Under the pieces are notes generated by a model, which was not told the origin of the DNA, did no database searches, and saw only the letters and a program-made list of their open reading frames with translations. The position numbers and the translations under genes were made by a program. Positions 49,254 through 57,367 of a DNA stretch of 64,000 bases are shown here, piece after piece (the stretch's first letter is position 1; every line of letters starts with the position of its first letter). The stretch spans positions 1-64,000 of the forward strand of contig NZ_SNYS01000011.1 in NCBI RefSeq assembly GCF_004363215.1. Direction: 5' to 3'. Source of the stretch: Methanimicrococcus blatticola. Its GTDB lineage: Archaea > Halobacteriota > Methanosarcinia > Methanosarcinales > Methanosarcinaceae.

Positions 49254-49654
49254 AAAAATTTTGTTCGGCTTCGCCTCACAAAATTTCAGGGGCGAGGGGA
49301 GGGCGGTGTTTGCAGAAACGCTTTCGCGTTTTATGGCTCCGCCTACGATTTCATCAGGCGTTTGTTTAAAATCGCGTTGCGATTTTTGGCGGCTTCGCCG
49401 CTGTTTAGACAGTGCCGAGACGGAACGGATAACAGCTGTGCTGCGTTTTGACAGTGCCGAGATGGAACGGATAACAGCTGTGCTGCTGTTTTGACAGTGC
49501 CGAGACGGAATGGGCAGCAACAGTGTCCGTTTTTTGATTTTCAAACCGGCGGGGCTGTTTTAAAATTAGAAAATAGCGGGGTCGTTTTTTAAAAATAAAT
49601 TGAAACATGCAGCATTCGCGCGAGCCACGCTTGCTCCATGTTTCCTGCCTTGTT
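49254..49654. repeat. Gap with mosaic repeat copy 2 and 42-43 base tandem repeats
   Basis: 401 bases between convergent genes. 49260-49400 carries the mosaic repeat family (the module GGCGGTGTTTGCAGAAACGC from 49303, shared with 26.5 kb). From 49408 a unit starting GACAGTGCCGAGACGGAACG repeats at 49450 and 49493 (period 42-43, third copy diverged). The units contain the palindrome ACAGCTGT. No gene. Confidence 0.85.
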
Positions 49655-50509
49655 TTATTCCATGGCAGTTGACTGCTTTTTGTAGTGTTTGTACAGTTCT
49701 TTTGCCCATGAACGGGTGGCATCTTCTAAGCTGACGATGATTTTGTAGTCGTAAACGCCGTCGTTGTTGAAGAAATAAATGTATGTGAAAACATCTGTAA
49801 TTGTCATGGACGGGCCGATGGCATCACCTTTGTCGTTTAATTTCATGAAGGTGACGTTTTCTCTTTTGATAATGTCTTGAAGGCGTTTTTCATGATCTTC
49901 GACGAGGCGGTCGTAAACTTTCGGCGTCACGATGATTGTCATGTCTTTGCCTGATTCGGCCATTTCGAACTACATTTCCGTGTAAATCGGATGATAAACG
50001 GATAAGAGGCACATGGCGTGCTTTGATTTCTTGAAATTGTCGCTGAATTCGGCGGGGACATCATACATGTATTCGCTGATGTCGTATTCTAAAAGCCTGT
50101 AGTTGCCGATGTCGCGAATGCGTTCCATTAAATCCGGCGGAATGACAGTCAGATTTCGGCTGAACCAGAAGCGTTGATCCTTTTCAAGGATATCAATCGT
50201 TTCAAAAAGCGGAAACATATTTTTGACGAGAACCTGTCCGATATTTGTCAGCTCGTACATTCCGTCTTTTAACACGACAATCTCTTCATCTCTCAGCGTC
50301 TTCAGCTGAGGGGCTAATGAATGTGCTGTCATATTCATTTTTTCAGTGAGCTCGTCTATTGAATATCCTTTCTTGCCGAGAAGCAAAAGAATTGCTCTTC
50401 TCTTTTCTGAAAGACAAACAATGTCACTCAAAGTTAATGCAACTGTTGATTTATTCAACGCTAACGCCGTCCCGAAATGATTTTGTATAATTTTACCGGT
50501 ATAATCCAC
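49655..50509 (-). CDS. Msr/FilR1-family transcription regulator with in-frame amber codon (candidate pyrrolysine protein)
   Basis: Read as one frame from GTG 50509 through TAG 49972-49970 to TAA 49655, this gives 284 residues, with the amber as residue 180. The first part is a winged helix (LSEKRRAILLLLGKKGYSID, then MTAHSLAPQLKTLRDEEIVV) and a helical region. The part after the amber (MTIIVTPKVYDRLVE, TITDVFTYIYFF) is the rest of the FilR1 middle domain (PF08350). Neither half is a full family member; together they are. The amber falls inside a conserved segment, YHPIYTEM-O-FEMAESG, at a position usually aromatic or hydrophobic. Proteins of this type (Msr) control methyltransferase operons in Methanosarcina. 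Alternatives are separate translation from the ATG seven bases after the TAG, or a recent pseudogene. A TTG at 50458 is another possible start. Confidence 0.75.
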
Positions 50510-50790
50510 CGTTTAATGTACCGATAATTGTTTTTAAACAACGTCTGTTATTCACAATTATTTGTTATGATTTGATGAGTCAACATTTACAATTGTAACG
50601 GATTACCAAGTCTGAAACATCATGCTTGAATTTTGTTCTGTTAATTAATAATTCATTGCCGGCCGAATCCCCGGTTTTTTATTTTCAGCCGCATAACTTC
50701 GAATCATTCAAGCAATATAAAATTTTGATTCTTATATTTAAATGCAGTTCTACCTATATAAATCTAAAGCTTTATTAACAGGAAGATGTT

Positions 50791-50874
50791 ATGGATTGTT
50801 TTACCGGAAGAATTCTCAAAAATGAATGCGGCATGAATTCTTTTAAACCAATCAAACGGTCAGCGCAAATCTGA
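50791..50874 (+). CDS. Possible 27-residue small ORF
   Basis: ATG 50791 lies about 30 bases after a strong TATA-like CTATATAAA and 5 bases after AGGAAG, a good set of archaeal expression signals. The frame encodes 27 residues beginning MDCFTGRILK, with two Cys and no hydrophobic span. No family is recognised; it may be a small protein, a leader peptide or chance. Confidence 0.3.
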   Translation: MDCFTGRILKNECGMNSFKPIKRSAQI

Positions 50875-51549
50875 AGAAATTTATGATTTTTTATTAAAAT
50901 CAGGGTAAAAAGCTTAAAAATTTCTTGTAAAATGTTGATTTTTTCATCAAAAATTTCGTTGAAAAATCGCATCAAAAATTTATTTGCAATGAATTCCAAA
51001 AAATCTAAATCAAAACAATCTGTTTGATAAAATTTAAACAGATTTTCAAGATGTCGATTTTCTTTGAAAAAAATTCAATTTTGTCCGTTTCGTTCAGATT
51101 TTGTCTTAACATTCTATTTTTCTAACAGTTTTATAATTCGAGTCGAATTCAATTTTTTTTCATTGTTTCGTAGTTTACAATGCCGTCAGGATAATGTCAA
51201 ACGGTTATGCTATATACGTTTTTATCCATTTATACGCCGCGAATAATTTCCGAAGAGACAATTTATTGTCCGTCCGGAAATATAAAAAATAAGGCCTGTG
51301 ATTTTTCAACTTTGTTGACTTGTTATCACAGGGATATGGGGGTATTTTCGAGGGATATTTCTCTTGAACTTTATTTTTTAGTTTCGTGTTCCCATTTTGT
51401 ATGTCGTGCGAAAAACACGCGTGCAAAATATACGGAGGTTTAAAGGCAAACAAAAATGATTGGATGAGCGGAGGCTGTAGACAACGGCCGATATTCGGTT
51501 TACGTTTATTACGACTTCCGCTGTCGTTTCTAATATTTCTCGGTTTTAT

Positions 51550-51574
51550 GGAATCAATGTAAAATTGATTCTCC
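51550..51574. promoter_or_regulatory. Inverted repeat upstream of the APC permease
   Basis: GGAATCAAT (51550-51558) and ATTGATTC-T-CC (51564-51574) around a five-base spacer, near-perfect. It lies 97 bases before the permease start and could be an operator dyad or a small RNA hairpin in the leader. Binding by the nearby regulator is only a guess. Confidence 0.45.
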
Positions 51575-51670
51575 ATATCAAAAATTTTGATGGGGGTTTC
51601 GATTTGAAAATTCTGTTTTGCGAGTGTTTGTCAGATTATTGTTGTAATTATTAGAAACCAAGGTGGTTTT

Positions 51671-53095
51671 GTGGACAGTGACAGTACTTCATTACAAAGA
51701 TCAATTGATTGGAAACAAGGTCTTGCAATTGCGCTCGGTGTACCCTTATTGATTTTACCGTCAATCGGTACCTTTGCGGTTTACTTATGGGCTTTTGCGA
51801 TTGTCGCATGGGGTCTCTCAGTATTGCAGGGCTTTATCCAGAACTTGGCATACGGTGAAATGGCAACAACATTTGCCAACGCATCCGGTTTGCCCGGTTT
51901 CGCACAGACAGTGTTCGGCGCAGGAACACAAACAGGTAAATTTATCGGTGGATTCTCCGCTTGGAGTTATTGGTTTGCATGGAACCCTGTGCTTGCGATT
52001 TACTCTATTTTAATCGGCGACTATCTCAGCGGTATCATGCCTTCTATTATTCCTGCATTCGCTGATGTATCACCCGTTCTTCTCTCCATCGGAGCCGGAA
52101 TTATTATCTTCGCTGCACTTATTTTGATTAACTCAAGAGGTGTTTCAAGCGGTGCAACGGTCGGTTATATTTTAGCCGTCTTTTCATTAATTCCGCTTCT
52201 TGTGATTACGGTTGCTCCGTTCTTTACAGGCAACTTCCATGTGGAATATATCACAGGCAGCTGGTTCCCGACAGACTGGAACTGGGGACTTTCAAACGTT
52301 TTAATTCTTCTCGGTATCATGGCCACCGCTCAGTGGAGTGCCTGTGCCTGGGAAACTGCAGCTATCTACGGTCCGGAATATAAGAATCCGAAATCCGACG
52401 TTCCGAAAGCACTTTTCATCTGCGGTTTAATCTGTTTGTTCTCTTTCGTTTTCGTCCAGGCATCCGTTACCGGAACGCTCGGCGTTGACGGCATTATTGA
52501 ACAGCGTGTTTCTCCGCTTCTTCCGATGGCAACAATGGTCTTCGGCGAGTGGGGCGCATTAATCGCTATTGTTATGCTTATCGCAGCAATGGTTTTGATC
52601 ATTCAGACCGCCTTTAACGGATCTGCAAGATCTATGCACTCAATGGCTGTTGAAGGTAACTTGCCGTCTTACTTGTCCAAAGTGAACTCGAAAGGAACAC
52701 CGATGAGAGCAATGTATATCATTGCGATTTTCAACGTCCTGTTGATTTTGATCTTCTCCTTCATGGAAGCATCCAGCGGTCCGGCTGCTATTTTGTCAGC
52801 ATCCGCAATGGGCTATGTGTTTGCAAACGGTATCAGCTTATTGGCATACTACAAAGCAGCAACAGATCCGAAATTCAAGGACTTGGAACGCCCGTTCAAG
52901 GCACCCAAGGGCTGGAAATACGTCGCATTGGCATTCTCAATACTTAACCTCACCTTGTACTTGGTGGGTATTATTTACTTGAATGCAACTGACGCCGGCT
53001 GGGGACCGACACTTCTCGGTTTCGTTGTTCTCGGTGTTTTCGCGCCGCTTTGGTGGTGGGCACAAAAAGAACAAAAGAATAAAGCTGCAGCTTAA
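51671..53095 (+). CDS. APC-family permease, candidate methylamine transporter
   Basis: A 474-residue amino acid-polyamine-organocation permease with about twelve membrane segments. The N-terminal GLAIALGVPLLILPSIG matches the unwound helix 1 region of APC carriers. Other features are WSYWFAWNPVLAIYSILIGDYLS and ATAQWSACAWETAAIYGPEYKNP. The C terminus is Lys-rich. The GTG start has AAGGTGG 6 bases upstream. Its place between the regulator and the DMT transporter in the methylamine island suggests uptake of a methylamine; related permeases are annotated that way in Methanosarcina. Substrate is inferred, not shown. Confidence 0.8.
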   Translation: MDSDSTSLQRSIDWKQGLAIALGVPLLILPSIGTFAVYLWAFAIVAWGLSVLQGFIQNLAYGEMATTFANASGLPGFAQTVFGAGTQTGKFIGGFSAWSYWFAWNPVLAIYSILIGDYLSGIMPSIIPAFADVSPVLLSIGAGIIIFAALILINSRGVSSGATVGYILAVFSLIPLLVITVAPFFTGNFHVEYITGSWFPTDWNWGLSNVLILLGIMATAQWSACAWETAAIYGPEYKNPKSDVPKALFICGLICLFSFVFVQASVTGTLGVDGIIEQRVSPLLPMATMVFGEWGALIAIVMLIAAMVLIIQTAFNGSARSMHSMAVEGNLPSYLSKVNSKGTPMRAMYIIAIFNVLLILIFSFMEASSGPAAILSASAMGYVFANGISLLAYYKAATDPKFKDLERPFKAPKGWKYVALAFSILNLTLYLVGIIYLNATDAGWGPTLLGFVVLGVFAPLWWWAQKEQKNKAAA

Positions 53096-53352
53096 AACTG
53101 AAAGCTTAATTTTAAAGGATCATCGATTGATTGCCGATTTGGCAACAATCGTTTTCCTGTTATAATGATCTTGAAGGGAATGGTATTGCATTTCAAACCG
53201 AATTTCGTTCGGTGCATGGCAATCCTTTCAAATTCAATTATTTCGGCACTTTTGCCGAAGCAAAACGAAAAAACAAAAGGTGACCATTCGGCCTCTTTAT
53301 GAGGTGTCGCTAAAAGTGTGTGTGGGCGAACAATATTTCAGGAGAAATATCT
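53096..53352 (+). promoter_or_regulatory. Hairpin-rich leader between the two permease genes
   Basis: Three hairpins follow one another: ACCGAA/TTCGGT at 53197-53213, TTCGGCA/TGCCGAA at 53243-53260 (perfect, four-base loop) and GGCCTC/GAGGTG near 53290. They may end the APC permease transcript, act in the leader of the next gene, or both. Confidence 0.5.
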
Positions 53353-54417
53353 ATGGTTGAAAATGTGGTCTCTTTAGAAGAAATAAGAGAAAAAGAAAGA
53401 AGCCGTAAATTTAAATACGGTTATATGTGGGCACTTTTCTGTGCTGTTTTTTGGGGTATCTGGTATCTTCCCGGTACAGCAATTTGGGTTTTAAATCCGT
53501 TTGATGACATGTCTGTCGCCATTGCAGCAACGCACGGCGAGTCTATGTCATTGGTGATTGTGGCCGTTTTAATTACGGCATTAAACGCTTTAACTTGTGT
53601 GATTGCGTTACTCGCATGGAACGCCATTCTCGGCAAGCACAAATTGAAAGAATTAAAGCGCACAATCCTTGACTTTAAAAAATGTTCTAAATGGTTCTTC
53701 CTCGCCGGTATTTGCGGTATGTTGGCCGTTTTTGGTTCATACTTAGCTATGGGTTTCATCGGTGCCGCTTTCTCAGCTGTTGCCGGTTTGTTGTATCCTG
53801 TTGTCGGCGCAACTGTCGCCCGTCTTTGGTACGGCGAGAAAATCTCTAAACGCGCTGCAGCCGGTATTATTGTTATTGTTGCCGGAGGTATTTCCATTTA
53901 CGCCGGCGGTCTCGTCTCTGAATTGGCAACCGGCAGTGTTCAGTGGTTCGGTTACCTCGGCGGTTTAATGGCTGCCGTCAGCTGGGGTCTTGAAGGCGCT
54001 GTCGCCGGAAAAGGTCTTGACTTGGCTGAACCCGACTCCGCTTTGACCATCCGTTTCATTGCAGAAGCAGGCTACTGGTGGATCATCGTCATTCCGGTTC
54101 TTTCACTTCTCGGTTTCCCGATGATTACATACGCGCTTCAGATCTTTGACCCGCTGGTTCTTGTCGTTTTGATGTTTGCCGGTATCACATTCGGTTTCTG
54201 TTATGTGACCTGGTACAAATCGTTCCCGCTTATCGGTGTCGGCCGCGGTCAGGGCATTGGTAACCTTTACGGTCTTTGTGCTGTGATTTTCGTTTTCCTT
54301 TTCTTCGGAACATCTCCGGGATGGACGATTATCATCGGCGGTATTCTCTGTGTCGCCGGCAGTTTGCTGATGTTCACTGAGAGCACAGACGGTATGGCAA
54401 GTTTGAGAGGTGACTAA
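53353..54417 (+). CDS. DMT/EamA-superfamily transporter, candidate methylamine permease
   Basis: A 354-residue carrier with ten predicted membrane segments, arranged as two EamA-like halves (ALFCAVFWGIWYLPGTAIW near 25; FGYLGGLMAAVSWGLEGAVAG near 200). The acidic N terminus MVENVVSLEEIREKE precedes the first span. ATG 53353 has AGGAG 9 bases upstream; the longer frame from 53320 is unlikely. Two tiny genes follow at 1 and 13 bases. This may be the family known as MttP (trimethylamine permease) in Methanosarcina; the context supports that, but I cannot confirm it from sequence alone. Confidence 0.75.
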   Translation: MVENVVSLEEIREKERSRKFKYGYMWALFCAVFWGIWYLPGTAIWVLNPFDDMSVAIAATHGESMSLVIVAVLITALNALTCVIALLAWNAILGKHKLKELKRTILDFKKCSKWFFLAGICGMLAVFGSYLAMGFIGAAFSAVAGLLYPVVGATVARLWYGEKISKRAAAGIIVIVAGGISIYAGGLVSELATGSVQWFGYLGGLMAAVSWGLEGAVAGKGLDLAEPDSALTIRFIAEAGYWWIIVIPVLSLLGFPMITYALQIFDPLVLVVLMFAGITFGFCYVTWYKSFPLIGVGRGQGIGNLYGLCAVIFVFLFFGTSPGWTIIIGGILCVAGSLLMFTESTDGMASLRGD

Positions 54418-54418
54418 A

Positions 54419-54706
54419 ATGGGTGAAAGACCGCTTAAAATCAGAATTTTGGAAATCTTCAAAGACGGCCAATCCTATTGGAATTATGAGATCGTTGAAA
54501 TGATTTTCAAAGAATACAAAATGAGTGGAAATTATGAACGTGACCTGATTAATTTCGACATCATTGAATTGGCTTCCGGCGGCATGCTTTCTGACATTGA
54601 ACAGAAAGTGGATACTGAAGGCATTTACAAGAAGGATTTCTTGCTGCACAAGTATGTCATCACTGACTTCGGAAAAGAAAAAGCCAACAGTGCTTGCGCA
54701 AACTAA
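54419..54706 (+). CDS. Small winged-helix-like cytoplasmic protein
   Basis: A 95-residue soluble protein directly after the DMT transporter (one base between stop and start, GAGGTGA as ribosome site). The order of helices and the phrase KIRILEIFKDGQSYWNYEIV, with a late HKYVITDFGKEKA, resembles a winged-helix domain, but I do not recognise a named family. Tight coupling suggests that it serves or regulates the transporter. Confidence 0.65.
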   Translation: MGERPLKIRILEIFKDGQSYWNYEIVEMIFKEYKMSGNYERDLINFDIIELASGGMLSDIEQKVDTEGIYKKDFLLHKYVITDFGKEKANSACAN

Positions 54707-54719
54707 GGAGGCGTCATAA

Positions 54720-54866
54720 ATGGTACAAACAGAAGCAGCTATGGCAGCTTATAATGAAATGTGGGCCGGTATTGTTCCGGTCGCCGATATCACTTGGATG
54801 ATTTTCATTATCGTCATCGGTATCGCCGCCCTCTATATGGCCCGCCGTTTTGTTACAGAATTCTGA
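54720..54866 (+). CDS. Small single-span membrane protein, 48 residues
   Basis: An ORF with an excellent ribosome site (AAGGAGG, 6 bases before ATG 54720). The first 20 residues are hydrophilic to amphipathic (EAAMAAYNEMWAG). A span follows (ITWMIFIIVIGIAALYMA), then a basic stop-transfer ARRF and a short tail ending TEF. It is the third gene of the DMT cassette, 13 bases after its neighbour. It could be a small subunit of the transporter. No named family recognised. Confidence 0.65.
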   Translation: MVQTEAAMAAYNEMWAGIVPVADITWMIFIIVIGIAALYMARRFVTEF

Positions 54867-54916
54867 TATCCGTATCAGATTCAAGCATCAAAAATTAAAA
54901 ACTGTCCAATCCAACC

Positions 54917-54944
54917 GATATTCGCCGACTGTCAGGCGAATATC
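54917..54944 (+). terminator. Hairpin after the DMT transporter cassette
   Basis: A perfect ten-base inverted repeat, GATATTCGCC and GGCGAATATC, with an eight-base loop. A second stem, GGGGCAAA/TTTGCTCC, lies just downstream around a T run. Together they likely end the cassette transcript. Confidence 0.65.
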
Positions 54945-55050
54945 AAATTCGGGGCAAATTTTTCTTTGCTCCGTTTTCTTATTTTTTTAAAAGTGTCTTT
55001 TCACATCAAAATCTTTTTATGTGAGCGTTTCCTTTCTCATTCATTCGCGC

Positions 55051-55123
55051 AGTCCCGTAGTGTAGTGGTCAATCATTCCGGCCTTTGGAGCCGGTGACAG
55101 CGGTTCGAATCCGTTCGGGACTA
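55051..55123 (+). tRNA. tRNA-Gln (UUG)
   Basis: Acceptor AGTCCCG (55051-55057) pairs with CGGGACT (55116-55122), discriminator A at 55123. The anticodon stem CCGGC/GCCGG encloses loop CTTTGGA, anticodon UUG at 55085-55087. The T arm has GGTTCGAATCC. A T run follows. Confidence 0.95.
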
Positions 55124-55320
55124 CTTTTTTCATTTACTACTTTTTTATTTTCATTTGATTCATTTCTTTTTATTCTTTTCAGTTTCACTCGGTCATTATT
55201 TCTCGGCTCAGCAGCTCTTTCTAAAAAAATTTCAAACTCATCTTTAAATACAAAATCTGCTGTTATCAATTATAAAAACGGTTTAATATTTATCTCAAAA
55301 ATGAGGGTGGGTGGCCAAAA

Positions 55321-55668
55321 ATGGCTTCTTTCAAAATAATAATAATTGGTTTAATGGTTCTATTAGTCGCAGCCTGCGCGTTTTCAGGCTGTTTGAATAA
55401 AGCACAAGCAAATGATTTTATCGGCAGCTGGGAAGCAACAGAAACCGATGATACCATTTTTACATTCTATGAAAACGGGACATGCGGCATTCACGCGGGC
55501 AATTTGATTGCGCAGGGCGAATGGAAACCCGACGGCGAAAATTACGGACTGTATTGTTACGGTATTCGCGCGGGAACGGCATCTTTTGTAAATGACGATT
55601 TGATTCATCTTCAATTAACGTATGGAATGCTTGATTTGAATGAAGATTTCAAACGCGTTGCCGCTTGA
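55321..55668 (+). CDS. Small lipoprotein, copy 1 of a tandem family
   Basis: A 115-residue predicted lipoprotein. A short n-region, hydrophobic stretch (IIIIGLMVLLVAACA) and lipobox FSGC put the lipidated Cys near residue 23. The mature part has a lipocalin-like small beta domain: IGSWEATETDD, TFYENGTCGI and QGEWKPDGENY. Two related genes follow at 55986 and 56598. GAGGGTGGGTG lies upstream of ATG 55321. Function unknown; extracytoplasmic. Confidence 0.7.
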   Translation: MASFKIIIIGLMVLLVAACAFSGCLNKAQANDFIGSWEATETDDTIFTFYENGTCGIHAGNLIAQGEWKPDGENYGLYCYGIRAGTASFVNDDLIHLQLTYGMLDLNEDFKRVAA

Positions 55669-55794
55669 TTCATTTGATAAGTTAAAACAAATGCCTAATA
55701 TTTGTATCAGAACGTCAACCGTTCTGACAATTATTTTTTCAAAGGGATTTTATTTTCCAAAAAAGCTTGATTCGTTTTTTGTTTTCGTTTTTTG

Positions 55795-55851
55795 TTTTCG
55801 TTTTTTGTTTTTTATGATCTTGCTCGGAATTAATGAGGATTTCAAAAACTG
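55795..55851 (+). pseudogene. Possible fragment of a further lipoprotein copy
   Basis: Between copies 1 and 2, the stretch ending GINEDFKN and a stop (to about 55851) echoes the C-terminal LDLNEDFK of copy 1. Only about eight residues match, so it may be chance; if real it is the tail of a decayed copy. Confidence 0.25.
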
Positions 55852-55985
55852 ATAACTTGTATTTGAAAATATTGTAAAATTTGATGATATATGTTTTTAT
55901 ACTCATAAGTATTTTTAATATCTGCTGAATTTTATCATTCAGCTTTTAATAATACTAATTAAAACTCATTTATTGAGGGGATACT

Positions 55986-56309
55986 ATTATCAAAAAAACT
56001 TTACTCGCATCCGTTTTAGTTCTTGTTTTGGTGGCTTGTATGTTCTCCGGCTGCCTTGGTGACAAGATCGTCGGAACATGGAAAAGCACAGATTCTGAAG
56101 CAACAATCACATTTAACAAAGACGGCACATACTCCGCATCCTTCGGTTCCTTAGGTGCAAAAGGCACATGGGAAAAAGCAGATGACGGAAGTTATGCTCT
56201 TTACTACAACAACGGTAAAATCGGTTCAGCCATCATTGACGGCAAAAACCTCCAAGTCAACCTCGGCTTCGGTATCTTTTCGTTGAAAGGCGACTTTACC
56301 AAACAGTAA
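55986..56309 (+). CDS. Small lipoprotein, copy 2, with probable AUU or AUC start
   Basis: A 107-residue lipoprotein if translation begins at ATT 55986. The frame opens after a TGA at 55974 and holds no ATG, GTG or TTG until 56028, which is inside the hydrophobic core. Starting at ATT (or ATC 55989) gives a proper signal: charged KK, a hydrophobic run (TLLASVLVLVLVACM) and lipobox FSGC. GAGGGG lies 5 bases before the ATT (8 before the ATC). The mature part (GTWKSTDSEATITFNKDGT) is the same beta domain as the neighbours. Confidence 0.65.
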   Translation: MIKKTLLASVLVLVLVACMFSGCLGDKIVGTWKSTDSEATITFNKDGTYSASFGSLGAKGTWEKADDGSYALYYNNGKIGSAIIDGKNLQVNLGFGIFSLKGDFTKQ

Positions 56310-56597
56310 GTCGTTTTAATATTTAATCAGTTATTCATTTGATTTTTCAAATGAATACCTGTTTTCTCTTTTTGGATTATTTTTGATTTTCTTTTTGGGA
56401 TTGTTTTTGATTTTTTCTTTGAACGGTTTCTTCTTATCAATTCTTTTCTTTTACTGTCTTATCTCTCTCTTTTTGAACCGAGTAATTCTATTTTTATTCT
56501 CACTCAATAAATACATTTTTATTTCAAAAAGTCTGTATTTTTTTAATCAAATAAATATTTTCAATTATTTATCTGTATTAACTCTTGAGGAATTCAA

Positions 56598-56924
56598 ATG
56601 GTTCAAAAACATTTCCCGACATGGTCTTTTATCCTTGTCTTTGCCGCCTGTATGTTTTCAGGCTGCTTCGGCAATGATAAAATTGTCGGCACATGGATCA
56701 ATAAAGAAATAAATGACACTATGATTTTTTATGAAGACGGAACTTGGATTTCAGATTATTGGACAACAGGCTCCTATACCGGTTCATGGACAAAATCAAA
56801 TGACATTTATCGGCTTTCTGTCTGCGGCAATAATTCAACTCAAGACTCCGGCATCGTGATGATTGACGGTCGGAATCTGATTCTTGAACGATCTTGGGTT
56901 GAATTCGTTTATGTTAAAAATTGA
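56598..56924 (+). CDS. Small lipoprotein, copy 3
   Basis: A 108-residue lipoprotein, third of the tandem set. The signal peptide runs FPTWSFILVFAACM with lipobox FSGC. The mature domain repeats GTWINKEINDTMIFYEDGTW and SYTGSWTKSNDIY. GAGGAA lies 5 bases before ATG 56598. The gap from copy 2 is AT- and T-rich without further genes. Confidence 0.7.
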   Translation: MVQKHFPTWSFILVFAACMFSGCFGNDKIVGTWINKEINDTMIFYEDGTWISDYWTTGSYTGSWTKSNDIYRLSVCGNNSTQDSGIVMIDGRNLILERSWVEFVYVKN

Positions 56925-56991
56925 GGTTTTGTTTTTTTATTTTTACGCTTTTTTCATTTTTGGATTTAATCTTTTTATTTCCAAGTTTTAC

Positions 56992-57291
56992 TTATTTTAT
57001 TTTTTGGAAATTTTTATTTTGAAAATCCATCTTCAACGCTTCAATTTCTTCACAATTTTCCAATTGAAGCGCAAAAATCCCGAAACACGGTTTTACATAT
57101 TGGAAAAACAAATCATTGCCGGAAATGCCGACCGGAAACGGTCGCGCTCCTTTTAATAAAACGCCGAGCAATTCATAACCGCCCGGAACAAGCCAGACTT
57201 CGTCTGATTTTTCCAAAATCAATTCTTCACATTCGGAAAGCGTCATTTCACTGCCGATAATGACAACTTCCAAATTTTTAATACAAACCAT
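56992..57291 (-). CDS. DUF1894-like methanogen protein
   Basis: A 99-residue protein that resembles DUF1894, known mainly from methanogens and without assigned function: VWLVPGGYELLGVLLKGARP, then FPVGISGNDLFFQYVKPCFG, with one conserved Cys in the VKPCFG segment. I start at ATG 57291 because the upstream frame to 57375 is low-complexity and hydrophobic and overlaps purM. It lies 76 bases after purM on the same strand. Confidence 0.6.
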   Translation of the reverse strand: MVCIKNLEVVIIGSEMTLSECEELILEKSDEVWLVPGGYELLGVLLKGARPFPVGISGNDLFFQYVKPCFGIFALQLENCEEIEALKMDFQNKNFQKIK

Positions 57292-57367
57292 AAAAAGCAC
57301 CGAATTGATTTTGATGAAAAATAAGTTAAAAAGATGAAAAGAAAGAAAAGGAAAAGAAGGATTGAGA

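Larger units (their letters stand above)
50510..51670. other. Large gap between the regulator and the APC permease
   Basis: 1161 bases, AT-rich, between divergently oriented genes. A good TATA-like element at about 50753-50761 (CTATATAAA) precedes a 27-codon ORF (listed separately). Another TATA-like CTATATAC lies near 51208. An inverted repeat at 51550-51574 lies about 100 bases before the permease. A 123-codon minus frame at 51205-51576 looks random and was rejected. Most of the rest shows no recognisable structure. Confidence 0.6.

Noticed and set aside
51205-51576. 123-codon minus-strand frame before the APC permease
   Set aside because: Random-looking composition, no ribosome site, no recognised motif, and it covers probable regulatory sequence.
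56383-56712. 109-codon frame overlapping lipoprotein copy 3
   Set aside because: Low-complexity Phe/Leu product from T-rich DNA in another frame than the lipoprotein.
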